Positions 28,101 to 38,538 of a stretch of DNA of 64,000 bases are shown in pieces. The notes under the pieces are model-generated. The model had not been told where the DNA came from. It did no database searches and worked only from the letters and a program-made list of their open reading frames with translations. Numbering within the stretch: position 1 is the first letter of the stretch; every line of letters starts with the position of its first letter. This DNA is from Leidyana gryllorum EB-2025a (taxonomy: Eukaryota > Apicomplexa). The DNA lies in the NCBI GenBank assembly GCA_048772705.1, contig JBLWGC010000043.1:124001-188000 (forward strand), given 5' to 3'. The translations under genes were made by a program, and so were the position numbers.

Positions 28101-28265
28101 CTAATCAGGCCACTACTATTCCTACGGTAAGCGAGAGAGCTAGTCTAGAGCTTCTAATCAAATTCCTATTTCATTAAAAGTCGTTTCTGGTACCCCCTAA
28201 GAACCCCCAAAAAACCTATGGTAATGGTCGGGCACACCCTTGCGGGTTTCGCCGACCTGCACAAC
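25134..28265 (+). repeat. 1.1-kb direct tandem repeat, three copies
   Basis: Copies begin at about 25137, 26131 and 27232 (spacing 994 and 1101 bp); the third is truncated at 28265. Copies 2 and 3 look nearly identical. Each has a 43-bp sub-repeat (GGATGACGACAT...GTAACG), a linker and a 633-bp core bounded by CTGCACAAC. Short ORFs repeat in every copy; none resembles a known family. Confidence 0.9.
25422..26053 (+). repeat. 633-bp core unit, first copy
   Basis: Starts GGGGAGGTGAGG and ends GTTTCGCCGAC, flanked left by CTGCACAAC (25413-25421) and right by two tandem CTGCACAAC (26054-26071). The other copies are at 26523-27155, about 27624-28256 and 28804-29438. Confidence 0.8.
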
Positions 28266-28463
28266 AGGGCACCTACCTGTGGCTGATAAAATGGAGAGGT
28301 TACCCGGACTCGGAGAACACCTGGGAACCGTTGTCCGTAATCCGAGAAGGCGACGCGGTGGACCTCGTACTGAGGGAGTATAATGCGAGACCGAGCACTA
28401 AGGTACCCTACACCGCGGAACAACTCGAAGCACGAGACTTAGATCTCGGGCCGGGAGGAGTGT
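28266..28463 (+). pseudogene. pol: Chromodomain fragment of a Ty3/gypsy element
   Basis: GTYLWLIKWRGYPDSENTWE and a C-terminal tail similar to the end of element A, stopping at TAA within the first bases of the LTR at 28461. Joined at its left directly to the end of the tandem repeat core. Confidence 0.85.
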
Positions 28464-28696
28464 AAGGGGTTACACAATTATCAGCGGCCGGCCAGAGCCG
28501 GTCCGCCATTTGTCTGTGTCTCGGTGCCCGGCCGGCACCGGCACGAGACGGAGACGGGATCAGACAGACACGCGTGTGCTTACGTTTTTGAGTTACTTGA
28601 CAACGGAGATGAACGATCAACCAGGATTAGTCCTACGAAATGGAAAGCAGATTAGCCTAGTAGATCCAGCTACAGACTTACCCCCACCGGGTTATA
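28461..28696 (+). repeat. LTR (TGTAAGGGG family)
   Basis: TGTAAGGGGTTACAC to CACCGGGTTATA. Hairpin near 28512-28555, ACGCGTGTGCTTAC block and an ATG at 28608 with LRNGK and PPPGY. Related to the 5' LTR of element H at 35211-35558. Confidence 0.8.
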
Positions 28697-29151
28697 AGTA
28701 CAGATATAGGCGCACAGACAAAAACACACACTCAGACGGGACGACACGACGGACTTACGGAACCGTCGTATCCCTACCGTTAACGCTAATTACACTGCAC
28801 AACGGGGAGGTGAGGCTCTGGTCGCAAAGTGGCGAAGCTCCTTGGGGGCTTTCTGGGATGTGTGGGGATGAGTTGTGGGAACTTACTTGGTGTGGGAACG
28901 TGCCAGACCAGTCTGAGTGGCACGAGGTCACGTCTTGGGAACATCTGGGGGGGGAAGAAAGCGAGCGCGAGCGAGAAGAGGGCTTTTTGGATCTGAGAAC
29001 AAAAATAACAGTCCAAGTCCCACGTCTCGCACACCAAATCTTGGGAAAAGTGGCTCGTTTGGGCTGCTATCTGTTGCTTGCGAGCCGCACGAGAGCTAAA
29101 TTAAGGAGTCTGACGACCCTTACATCTCGATGGGAGGCTAGTTTGCTGTAG
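28608..29151 (+). CDS. Fusion ORF: LTR leader joined to repeat core
   Basis: From the LTR ATG the frame (LRNGK, PPPGY) stays open through 100 bp of unassigned sequence and the core unit to TAG at 29149-29151, about 180 codons. A 2-bp G-run expansion near 28950 joins two frames that are separate in the three tandem copies. I recognise no domain. The open frame may be accidental. Confidence 0.3.
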
Positions 29152-29438
29152 CGAACGAGCCAATTGAAGTTTGGGAAGTCTCATTTTTGCAAAAATCAGG
29201 CCTTCTCGTGTCTCAGAGAGCTCGAGAGAGTCGCCTATCTCCTATTCTAGCGGTGAGATTTCGCCTAAAATCTGGCTGCTAACTAATCAGGCCACTACTA
29301 TTCCTAAGGTAAGCGAGAGAGCTAGTCTAGAGCTCCTAATCAAATTCCTATTTCACTAAAAGTCGTTTCTGGTACCCCCTAAGAACCCCCAAAAAACCTA
29401 CGGTAATGGTCGGGCTCACCCTTGCGGGTTTCGCCGAC
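28804..29438 (+). repeat. 633-bp core unit, dispersed fourth copy
   Basis: Flanked on both sides by CTGCACAAC (28795-28803 and 29439-29447) but without the linker and 43-bp repeats of the tandem copies. It sits between LTR-derived sequences. Confidence 0.8.
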
Positions 29439-29447
29439 CTGCACAAC

Positions 29448-29560
29448 CAGAATGGCTGTTAATACCAGATCCGGAACCAGATCTATCTTACCTAAGAAAC
29501 TTACCAAAAGAGCTAAACAGAGCAGCCACCCAGATCAGGAACTTGAGCCCGACACTTACA
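29448..29560 (+). repeat. LTR 3' part, truncated
   Basis: ATG at 29452 with a TRSG leader frame, ending GACACTTACA at 29560. The hairpin half is missing; the core unit takes its place. Confidence 0.6.
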
Positions 29561-29836
29561 CGTCCGTTACGTAAGATCATTGCTGCGGTGGAGGTAAGCT
29601 CGGGAGTCGGATCGGTCATTCGGAGATCAGTTGTTCAAAAAAGTAAGTTCAAGCACGCGCGTGTGTTCGTGTCTCCGAGTGCCGGCCGGCCTCCGGAGAC
29701 ACAGACACCCCGAAGGTGGACTAACCGAGGTTAGGCACCGTCATTTGTCCCACCCGTCGGGTGACCCATTGTCGGATCGAGAAGTGTAGGTCGGGTCCAG
29801 CAGTGGGGGAAGCTCGGGTAACACTCCAGTGTTACA
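29561..29836 (-). repeat. LTR, minus orientation, 3' truncated
   Basis: Begins (minus) TGTAACACTGGAGTG at 29836; contains a hairpin GTGTCTCCG/CGGAGACAC (29669-29677, 29694-29702) around GCCGGCCGGC and a leader frame with LRNGR. Its 3' end is lost at the junction with the LTR at 29560. Confidence 0.7.
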
Positions 29837-30352
29837 GGGACCATCAGAGTACCACCGGACGCGGAACTCAAATGAACCATCATCGCGCCCAACCATGACA
29901 CGAAGTTCGCAGGACACCTAGGACCGGAGAAGACCGCAGCCCGAATCAGAGCTATTTTCAACTGGCGAGGGCTATTTGCCGACACGGTACAATACTGTCT
30001 CCACTGCGACACATGCCAGCGTGCCGAACGGCGCAACCACCCTCCAGCCGGTCTCTTGAACCCCATAAAGGGCCCAGTATTCCCCTGGGAAAAGTGGGAA
30101 TAGACTTCCTTGAGCTACCCAGAGATCCGGATACCGCCAACGATTATGTGATGGTGGTAGTGGACCGACTCACCAGAAGAATACGCCTCGTGGCGTGCAA
30201 CAAGGCGTTCACGGCGGCCGGCGCAGCCACGCTGTTCATCGACAACATAGTGAAGATCCTTGGAGTACCACACAGAATCCTAAGCGACCGCGATCCCCGC
30301 TTTACCTCACAACTGTGGACAGAAACGATGACCCAATTGGGATGCGAACTCA
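29837..30352 (+). pseudogene. pol: Integrase fragment (element G)
   Basis: HHCC region (HDTKFAGHL...CLHCDTC), GIDFLELP and SDRDPRF with two catalytic Asp. Internal stop and frameshift. Cut at 30353 by a minus-strand LTR. Confidence 0.85.
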
Positions 30353-30547
30353 TGTAGTGGACGGGCTCGCCCGTCGTGGGTAGCACTGCGCGGCCGCTGC
30401 GTGTAGTAATCGCCATTCGGTTCGCTCGTCGCGTGCCGTCTCTCTCTCTGTTTGTTCACTGTGTCATGTTACGTGTCTCGGAAAACCTAAGTGTGTCTGT
30501 GTAGCTACTTTCGCTGAGTCTAGTCGGGGTCGTGTAATCCTATTACA
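30353..30547 (-). repeat. 3' LTR of element H
   Basis: TGTAATAGGATTACACG to GTCCACTACA on the minus strand; ATG with a TTRSGR leader. It differs from the LTR at the other end of H, so H appears recombinant. Flanks ACTCA and CTCCT do not match. Confidence 0.7.
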
Positions 30548-30902
30548 CTCCTTTCCCGCCTATAGTTCCTGTGTCGGTGAATGAGCATCGTGGGTTCTGC
30601 CTGTTCCATTGTTCCCTGAATTTTTCCACTAAGTCCGTTGCGTCCGCTTCCCGTAGTTTTGAAGATGGTTCCCACGTGTGGTCCGTATATTCGGCCCACT
30701 TCACCAGGTATTCGACTCCTGTGGGCGATTGTCGCCATCCGACCACCTCTTGCATGATGTAGTAATTCTCCGATTGTTCTGACGGGGGGTTTTGCCCTTC
30801 TCTTGCTCTGTAGGGTTCAAGGCGGCTGACGTGGAAGTTCGGTAAGATGCCCCAGCTTTCGGGTAGATCTATGAGGTAAGTGTCAGCCCTTGTTGTTCTC
30901 AC
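30545..30902 (-). pseudogene. pol: Integrase tail and chromodomain (element H)
   Basis: HVSRLEPYR linker and chromodomain (VGWRQSPTGVEYLVKWAEY, HTWEP), ending GGKGV with TAA at bases 3-5 of the LTR (minus). Confidence 0.85.
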
Positions 30903-31860
30903 CCGCAGTATGTGGGCAACAGCTTGCCTTTGGCAACGTGAGCCAGGTTTCGAGTGTCCAGCAGTACTAGTTGGCCTTCGTGTAGTGTTTGCGATTGCCG
31001 TCTTTTATCGGCGTTCTTCTTCTGCAATTCTGACGTGTGTCTCAGTCTGTCGCTGGCTTCTTGGAGTCTCTGCAGGTAGGTCCGTCGGCATGCAAGAAGT
31101 TCGTGCGGCCGGTGTCCAGCTCCAGTGGCGTCGCTTGAGTGGAGGTCTGAACAGCGCTATTGTACGCCATTTCGGTCGGCGTTATGTGGCTCATCCACTT
31201 CCCTCCGTGAGCCTCCAGTGTGGCCCGCTCGACCAAGCCGTTTGTCTGAGGATGTCGTGTAAGCCGCCTTCTCGGCTGTTGGGGCTGAGCTCATGGACGG
31301 CTGTTGTTGTTCGTGGTTCATTGTGCAGGTCAGTCACTCAAAAAACTAATACTAAAACACGTGCGTGTTTGTACTCTCTGTGTCTCCGTCTCCGGGTCCA
31401 CGTGCCGGCCGGTCTCCGGGTCGCCGGTGATAGATGTTCACCTTACATGTCGTGCGGTTGACATTGGGAGATTGACTCCTAGGGTAGTCATCATGGATCT
31501 CCACATGGCTGACGTGAATCGAACGGCGCGGTACACCGTGAATCCGCGGCCCCTTCCGCGGATATGTTCTTTCTGCAAGGGATGAGTCTTACGCGGCGCG
31601 TGAGCCTGTCCACAACCACCATGATATAGTCGTCGCCCGTTTATGTATCCGGTTGCAGCTCGAGAAAGTCGAGTCCGATCTCCATCCATGGCCGTGAGGG
31701 ATTGTTGAGTGGACGGAGCAGCCCATAAGGTTTATGGTTGCGCCTTTTCGCCTTTTGGCAGGTGTGGCAGCTGCTGCAGTAGGCTATGACGTCGGCCATT
31801 AGACCTCGCCAATGAAAGAGCGGCCTAATCCTCGCAGCTGTTCCTCGCAGCTGTTTTGTC
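30903..31860 (-). pseudogene. pol: Integrase, split by a solo LTR (element H)
   Basis: Frames are broken. EMAYNSAVQTSTQATPLELDTG lies left of the LTR insertion; MVVVDRLTRRVRL and the zinc-finger region lie right. Catalytic residues cannot all be placed in one frame. Confidence 0.75.
31258..31447 (+). mobile_element. Solo LTR in the integrase of element H
   Basis: 190 bp, TGTAAGCCGCC to TTCACCTTACA, perfect target duplication TGTCG (31253-31257 and 31448-31452). The hairpin is at about 31379-31424. Confidence 0.95.
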
Positions 31861-32519
31861 GGCGTCGAGGTGGCCTGCCAGTGCGCTATCGTGATTCTCG
31901 TAGATGATGTCGCGAATCAGTTGGCGATCGTTGGGAACTTCTATAGTACCCTCCGTTGTGATCGGTAGCCCTTCGACCCACTGTACCTCGTTACCTGCCT
32001 CTTCTCTGTGGGTGTTCCAGTATCCGATGTTCTCGGTTTGGGTCGGTAGTTCATCCTCTCCGTCCTCTCTCTCTGCGCGCGTTGTCGTCTCCTGGATTTT
32101 GATTGGTGTCTGCGGTAACGTGTTCACTTGGTGATGCTGTGATGGGCGTGATCGACTGAGTAAATCAGCCAAGACGTTCTGAGTTCCCGGGATATATTCG
32201 ATCGTTAGGTCGAGTTCTGTCAGAGAGATCAACCAACGGACCTCCCGGTCCGATAGGTGGGGTTGTCTGAGCAGAAAGGTGAGCGGCTTGTGGTCGGTCT
32301 TAACCCGCACCCGTCGACCGATCACCAGTGGCGACAGGCGGTGACGATTGCCAGCAGCTCACGATCGTGTGTTGCGTACCGACTCTGCGCTGCGGAAAGT
32401 GTTAAAGACACGAACTCGATTGGTGACACCTCGCCGTCTACCATCTGCTCCAACACTGCTCCGACCGCCGTGAGACTGGCGTCGGCAGTGATGATTAATT
32501 CGGTGGCACGTGGATCCGG
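31825..32519 (-). pseudogene. pol: RNase H and integrase N-terminus (element H)
   Basis: RNase H core (ADASLTAVGAVLE, HDRELLAIVTACRHW) and TDHKPLTFLL, then a linker and the NHDSALAGHL zinc-finger start, ending in a duplication of about 12 bp that shifts the frame near 31840. Confidence 0.8.
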
Positions 32520-33480
32520 CTATTGCAATCTCGGAGCCTGTCGAAGTGCTTGTTTCAGGTCCTCGAAGGCGGTTCGCGCCGTGCTGTCATCCTCGACGGT
32601 GTCGTTTGGCCGCGTCAGCGAGTGCGTCAGCTGGTACAATGGATTGGCTCGTCTTGCGAAGTCTTTGACGAATCGGCGGTAATAATTTAGGACGCCCATG
32701 ACTCTCTGTAGGTCTTTCAGCTTCTTCGGGTACACTAGGCCGTCCAATGCGTCCAGCTTGCTGCGTAGTGGCCTGATTCCTCCTGCTTCGATTCGGTGGC
32801 CCACATAGTCGATGCTATTTTTGAAAAAGTGTGATTTGCGTTTGTGGATCACTAAGTGGTGCTGTTGCAGTCGTTGTAGGGCCATTCGCAGGTGCTCTCG
32901 ATGTTCTTCTTCCGTCTTCGAGAAAATCAGTACGTCATCCAAGTAGACGAAGATACATATCCCTATCAGGTCTTGGAATACATCGTTCACGAGGCGCATA
33001 AAGGTTGCCGGGGCATTGGTGAGCCCGTTAGGCATTACCTTTCACCCGTAGAGGCCCCAGGGCGTCGCGAACGCCGTCAGGTAACGTGACTCGGGTGCGA
33101 CTCTCACCTGGTAATACCCTGATTTTAGGTCCAGTGTCGAAAACCGTTGAGCTGCCGCCAAGCACAAGGTGGCGTCCTCAATCGACGGGAGCGGTGAGGC
33201 GGTTCTCACCGTGGCTTGATTGAGCCGTCTGTAGTGGCAGACCAATCGCGGTGTTGTTGTTTCTTTCTTCGGCACAAACATAGCTGGCGATGCCCAGCTA
33301 GACTTGCTTGGTTCGATCTGACCGTTCTCAATCAATTCTGTGAGTTGTCTGTGCATCTCGCTGCTATAGTGTTGGGGCACTCTATATGGACGGCTGACGA
33401 ATAGCTTCGTTCCTTCTGTAAGATCTATGGTGTGGTCTATGCCCGCGTTCTGGAGGGGTTGGTATCGATCTGGCATTAGA
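32520..33480 (-). pseudogene. pol: Reverse transcriptase (element H)
   Basis: SSWASPAMFVPKKE, FSTLDLKSGYYQVRV, MPNGLTNAPATFMRLV, catalytic FVYLDDVLIFS, VLNYYRRFVKDFARRAN. One in-frame stop near 33038 separates two otherwise open frames. Confidence 0.9.
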
Positions 33481-33542
33481 TCCCTAAAATCGTTCAGTAT
33501 CCCTGCCTCTGCCTCGGGAATGTCAATGGCGTGCTCCTCTGG

Positions 33543-34274
33543 TCAAGTCGGTGAGGTGGTTGCTTCTCCTCCCCTCCGCGCCTCTGTGTTCAGTACCTCC
33601 CTTTCCCCTCCCCCTCGTACTCCCGATGTGTTTCTATGACAACGGATTGTCGCGTTCTCTATCATCTCCAGTCTATGTCCGTCTCGGGTGCCGATGCCGA
33701 GTCGGAGTCGCGCAATCGATTGGGTAGGGAGAATGATACCGTGTGGGAGTGGCTCGAATACCGCTGCTTCCAGCAGAGTATGTTGATCTTTCGCTGTATG
33801 GATGATCACCCGTACCGTGTCGTGTTGGTGCGACGCATGAGCCGATCTTATTGTTGTTTTGTGGCCTGTAGGCTCGAGGTGTAATCTGGGCGCTATCGTC
33901 CGCCGGATGCAGCCGATCGTGGCGCCCGTATCCACTAGGACTTCCACTGGGATTCTCCTTGTCGTTTCATCTGCGCGACTGATGGTCCATGTTGGGTGAG
34001 TACTGGCGCTTATGGTTCGTATCCTCCTGCGGGGAGTCGCCACCTGCCCCGAGGGTGGGAGAAAATCCCGGTCCTCGACCGTGAATACGCACCGTCGGTA
34101 AGTGCCTTGGTTCCGGTCCACTCGTGGAGCCTTTGCTCTGCGGTCGTCGCGAGGGTATTTGCATCTCCAGGCCGGGTGGTCGTCCATTCCACAGTTGAAA
34201 CAGCGTTTCTCCTGAATGCATTGCTCGTAGGGGTATTTGCACCGTCTCCCGACCCGCCCGGAGCTTGTCGAGAT
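33543..34274 (-). pseudogene. Zinc knuckle and protease (element H)
   Basis: Gag knuckle CFNCGMDDHPAWRC at about 34161-34202, then protease with VLVDTGATIGC and LPHGIILPTQSIARL. Gag upstream is interrupted by the LTR at 34275. Confidence 0.8.
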
Positions 34275-34876
34275 TGTTGTAACCCCAAGTCGCTACTCAA
34301 GGGGAACGAGGCCCAGTTCTCATCTCTGCATACTTTCGACCACAACTCAGACTTAGAACCAAGTTAGTATTTTTGCCGACAAGTCTACCACGAATATGTC
34401 GCACACGACGGCGCAAAACAAGAACTACGACTTGTTGTACCAAGTGCAAAAGTTATCTTAGGCCGCCTCTTGCCTAGTCCAACTCTGACTTAGTCAACTT
34501 TGCTTGCGTGTGTCTCTCACTCTGGTGTCTCTCTCACTCCACCCATGTGCCAGTCGCTCGCACTCTTGCGGAGCCTCGCGCTGGACCCACACCGTAGTTC
34601 TCCCCCACACCACACTCTGACCATTCATGCGAGTGTCTGCACAGTTACACTGTCACAGAGAGTTCAGACCACTAGGGTGCATTAGCCTTTACGCTTTAGT
34701 AGTAGTTGCTTTACGTTCGTTAATAATGCCTTTTCACCATCTTATACATGCCCCTATATAAGTGCCAAATATGTAGGGAAGTATCCAGACGGATGTTAAT
34801 TCGATTGGAAATTTCACCAAGTCGAATTTGGCAACCCGATAGGAAGTTGACCATCAGGCAAACACGAACTACAACA
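34275..34876 (-). mobile_element. Solo LTR (TGTTGTA family) in gag of element H
   Basis: Minus orientation, TGTTGTAGTTCG to GGGGTTACAACA. Same family as 1895-2591 but without its 110-bp MARDGL segment. Flanks GAGAT and TCCGT differ, and part of gag is missing, so a deletion or recombination followed insertion. Confidence 0.8.
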
Positions 34877-35210
34877 TCCGTGTTGACTGCGTTCGCCCAC
34901 GACGACGCTCCCCCCCTGAAGGTCCCACAGGCCACCGCTGTCCAATGCCTGACTGGGAGGCCTGCGTTCCTGAAACACTTCTCGAGTGTGTCGAGGTGAA
35001 CAAGTGGTTCTGAATTGCCATCATAGGGCCCCGCCACCTGAAGGGTCGTGCGTATCCATCCCATAAGACGTAAGCCTGTCTCCGTCGGCTCCAGTGGTTC
35101 ACTAGCCAGGTCGGTTTGCTTGTGAGTGTTCTGCGGCCTGGCGCCTTCGTCCAAATCCGTTGCCGTTTCTGGTTCCTTGCCAAGTGCTGGTTAGGACGCA
35201 CTGCTACCAG
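34877..35210 (-). pseudogene. gag: Gag N-terminal part (element H)
   Basis: Capsid-like VAGPYDGNSEPLVHLDTLEK, WTAVACGTFRGGASSWANAV in an open frame cut at 34877. Upstream it is open through the primer site into the LTR. Confidence 0.7.
35199..35209 (-). promoter_or_regulatory. Primer-binding site of element H
   Basis: TGGTAGCAGTG on the minus strand, 1 nt after the LTR end. Confidence 0.75.
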
Positions 35211-35558
35211 TATAACCCCGTGGGGTAAGTCTGTTGCTGGATCTACTGGGCGAATCTGCTTTCCATTTCGAAGGAGGACATCCCGTCCGGGGTCGATTAG
35301 TAAGCGACTGTCCCGGAGAGTGGCCATGCCTATGAGTGTGCGTTGCTGCGGCTGGGCGACGCAGTAGAAGCTCGTTGGGATGGTGACCCGGCTAGGGTGA
35401 CGTCCACAGCCGATGCTGATCCCAACCCCAAAGGTAAGCACACGCGTGTCTGTCTGATCCCGTCTCCGTCTTGTGCCTGGTGCCGACCGGGCACGGAGAC
35501 ACAGACAAATGACGGACCGGCGGGGGCCGGCCGCTGATAATTGTGTAAACCCCTTACA
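35211..35558 (-). repeat. 5' LTR of element H, with an extra coding-like segment
   Basis: TGTAAGGGGTTTACAC to CACGGGGTTATA. Outer parts match the LTR at 28461-28696. About 110 bp between the CTTAC block and LRNGK are extra and read like a protease C-terminus (TLIGMATLRDSRLLID), in frame with the leader. Confidence 0.7.
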
Positions 35559-35981
35559 CCAGGCGAGGACCAAGTAGCAGCACAGCTGCAAGACAAGGCC
35601 AAGTACAAGGATAGACCAGGCGTGCGTACAGGTTCGGGGGACCCACGTCTGCCCGCTCATCGTTCAGGACTGCTGGATTCTAGTCGCCACGACCCACCAC
35701 GGAGCAGTGATTAGAGACGCCCCGTATCGAGACTACGACGCCCGTTGAGTATGTGGTGATCTATTAGGGTTAGCTAGATGGTTTAGATGTTAAGCCCCAG
35801 TCATCACCCCAATTAAGCATAGTTAGGCAGCATTTATTTTTTATCTCCGTGAATTGAATTGAACAATGGTCAAAAAACGGAACTAACAACCAGTGATACC
35901 TTTAGATGAGGAACATTCAGATCAGGGCCAGCTTACCACGCCACGAAGTCATCATCCTACCATGGATGACTTTTCAGATCA
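35559..35981 (+). other. No gene recognised; 5' region of element I
   Basis: Contains stops in all frames. It may hold the lost 5' LTR or leader of element I, but no TG...CA boundary or primer site could be identified. Confidence 0.4.
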
Positions 35982-36485
35982 ATGTGGCCAGGACAGTGTT
36001 CCAGCGGAGGGCATACCCGCCTAAGGTTGAGCTGGAGCTGTTATGTGACACCAGGAAGAGCTCTAGCTCTGGACTGGTTGAGACATAAATGCGATCGGTT
36101 CCGGAGAGTCTCCCGACGGTCGGACTACGTCTCCCCGATAAGCGACGATCGCATGAAGGCCACCTTCGACCTGTGTCTCCCAGGCGATGTCCGCAGGCAC
36201 CTCCACATCCACGCTAGAGCGACCAGCTTCGAGGACTACGTAGCACAAGCAGCCCGAGCTGAAAGCTGCCCGCGAGGCCCTGGGGAGCCCCTCTTTGTAG
36301 GAGAAGACATGGCAGAGACAACGACGCGTAAGCCTGGCGAGTGTAGCGCTTGCGGAGCACAGGGAGAGCATTGGGCCAAAGACTGCCCCATGCGAGGCTA
36401 CCGATGCAACAATTGCGGGCTCATCGGCCACATCTCTAGGGCCTGCCGCAACCTAGCCCGAAAAGACGTGCACAGCCGAGTCTAG
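35982..36485 (+). pseudogene. gag: Gag with two zinc knuckles (element I)
   Basis: Open frame, N-terminally truncated. Two adjacent knuckles CSACGAQGEHWAKDC and CNNCGLIGHISRAC (about 36342-36455). The double knuckle and the pol motifs resemble element L rather than the chromovirus group. Confidence 0.8.
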
Positions 36486-36869
36486 CACCGAGTGGAGAGC
36501 AAGCCCAGCGGGCTGCGAGTCACAGCCAAACAGGGCCGTTCTCGGCGAGACGCCACTCTGACAGCAGACGCCATCCTGCGCGGTCTCATCGACGCCATGA
36601 CAAAGTCCTCCCAAAAGCGCACCAGTAGCGCCGAGAGAAGCTGCAGGCAGCAGGCAAGAAGGTAAAGCCCCGAAGGCCCATTACTACGGCGGCGGCCCAG
36701 GCCGCCGAGACTTCATCAGAAGAAGACTCGCCAGACGAGGACGCAGTCGACTCCGAACAAGAGGAGGTAAGAGAGTTAGTGGAACAGGCGCTACTAGCCG
36801 CATTTCCACCAGGAGAGGCTAATACCGCGGTAGTGGAAAACAAGAGGCCCTCAAGGCTGCAGCCCGCAT

Positions 36870-37180
36870 AGGTAGCCGGGATTACGAGGTGCTAGTGGAC
36901 ACGGGAGCCAGTTACAGCCTGTGCGGCGCGGAGCTGGCGGAGGACCTAGGCCTCCAGCCCACGGGCAAGGAGCTGTTCTTCGTCAGAGCATTGGCCTACT
37001 TGTCGGCATCCGACACCTCGATCATGGCTGCTTCTTCGGGTTTGAGAAGGATGTGGTGACCGGCTATGATCCGGGGGCAGATGACCAAAACAAGGAGGCT
37101 GAAGCGAAAGCCACCTTTGCGGCCATCTCCACCCACCTAGCGCCTCAGAGGGCTGAGGAACTCCGTGAGATCTTTTGAAG
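36870..37180 (+). pseudogene. Protease (element I)
   Basis: VLVDTGASYSLCGAELAEDLG at about 36888-36950 is the retropepsin active site; downstream the frame shifts and decays before RT. The similar DTGA...CGRAVAKKL motif is found in element L. Confidence 0.75.
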
Positions 37181-38181
37181 CCATAAGACCGCCTGGTTCG
37201 AACCACGAGTAGGAGGGGTCAAAACCCAAGCCTCCTTCGAGGTCAGCGGAAAGCCTCTCACAAGGCCAAGATCCGCCCCCTCAGTAGCGAGCTCAATGAG
37301 GAGCTCGAGAAAAACAGATCGTCAGGATGTCGAAAGCAGGGGCGCTACGCCCCTCCAAGAGTCCGTGGGGAGCAGCACCCGTCTTCGTCAAGAAGCAGAC
37401 AGGGGAGTGGGGTATGGCAATAGACTACCGACCGGTGAACGCGCGAATGGTGGAGGACGCGTACCCACTACCCCACGCGTGGGACCTCTGCCAAACGGCA
37501 GCCGGTCACAAGTTTTACACGGCACTCGACTGTGCCAATGGATTTTGGAACATCCCGCTGGCGGAGGAGAGTAAACCATATACAGCGGTAGTGTCCCACC
37601 TCGGAGCCCACGAATTCAATGTCTTACCCTTCGGCATTCGCAATTCCCCCGCCGATTGCCAACGAGCCTTAGACGCGGCCTTCGGTCACATCCGCAACGC
37701 CACCCGTTATATTGACGATATAACCGTATGGGGGGATGACGAAAGCGAGCATGATAAGACCCTGGTAGAAGCCCCCAAAGCTGCCGAAGCGTCCGGATTC
37801 TTCTTCAAGTTGAAGAAGACAGAGCTGTGCAAGCCGGAGATCAATATGCTGGGGCACATCGTGGGGACTCGAGGGGTCAGACCGAGCCCATCGAAAGTCA
37901 AGGCGATCGTAGACGCCCCCATTCCCCGGAACCTGCGAGACCTGCGAGGGTTTCTTGGGATGGCAGGGTACCTCCGCCGGTTCGGAGAATTGGCCGAACC
38001 GTTGACCCGGCTGACGAAGAAAGGAGTGCCTTACAGCTGGGGCGGAGACCAACAAGCAGTTTTCGAAGAGATTCGCACGTGCATAGCAGAGGCTACCATG
38101 CTCGCCGTGCCTATGGCGCAGGCCCTCTTCGTTATCATGACCGATGCGTCCGACATAGGGAGAGGAGGGGTCCTGCTGTAA
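37181..38181 (+). pseudogene. pol: Reverse transcriptase (element I)
   Basis: PSKSPWGAAPVFVKKQTGEW, ALDCANGFWNIPL, LPFGIRNSPADCQRAL and catalytic TRYIDDITVWG (about 37705-37740). Continuous from 37327 to TAA at 38179 inside RNase H (TDASDIGRGGVLL). RNase H frame then continues, so a single stop breaks an otherwise long frame. Confidence 0.88.
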
Positions 38182-38538
38182 CTACAAAAACATGCGTTGG
38201 TGACCATCGAGTTTGCGTCCAACAAGCTGAGCGACGCCGAGAAGAAATGGTCGACCTCGGAGAGAGAAGTCTTCACGGTGGTGTGGGCTGTCAAACAATT
38301 CCACGACTACATTAGGGCACGACGCACCTACCTGCTCACCGACCACGAGGCACTGAAGTATTTCAACCAGATGCAAACGGGGAAATTTCTGCGGTGGTCA
38401 CTGGTTCTCCAGCAGTATGACCTAGTGTTCCTATACGTCAAGGGAGACTGCAACGTAATCGCAGACTACCTCTCAAGACAGCCTACGCGGCCGAACCGGG
38501 TCGACCGATGGCGCCAGTACCCCGCCTCCCGAGCCTAG
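38182..38538 (+). pseudogene. pol: RNase H (element I)
   Basis: IEFASNKLSDAEKKWSTSER, EVFTVVWAVKQFHDYI and TDHEALKYF after the stop at 38179. Also contains WSLVLQQYDLVF, the usual end of the domain. Confidence 0.85.

Larger units (their letters stand above)
30353..35558 (-). mobile_element. Ty3/gypsy chromovirus H with unlike LTRs
   Basis: Minus-strand order: 5' LTR 35211-35558, primer site, gag, [solo LTR 34275-34876], zinc knuckle, protease, RT, RNase H, integrase with nested solo LTR, chromodomain, 3' LTR 30353-30547. All coding parts are decayed. Confidence 0.8.
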
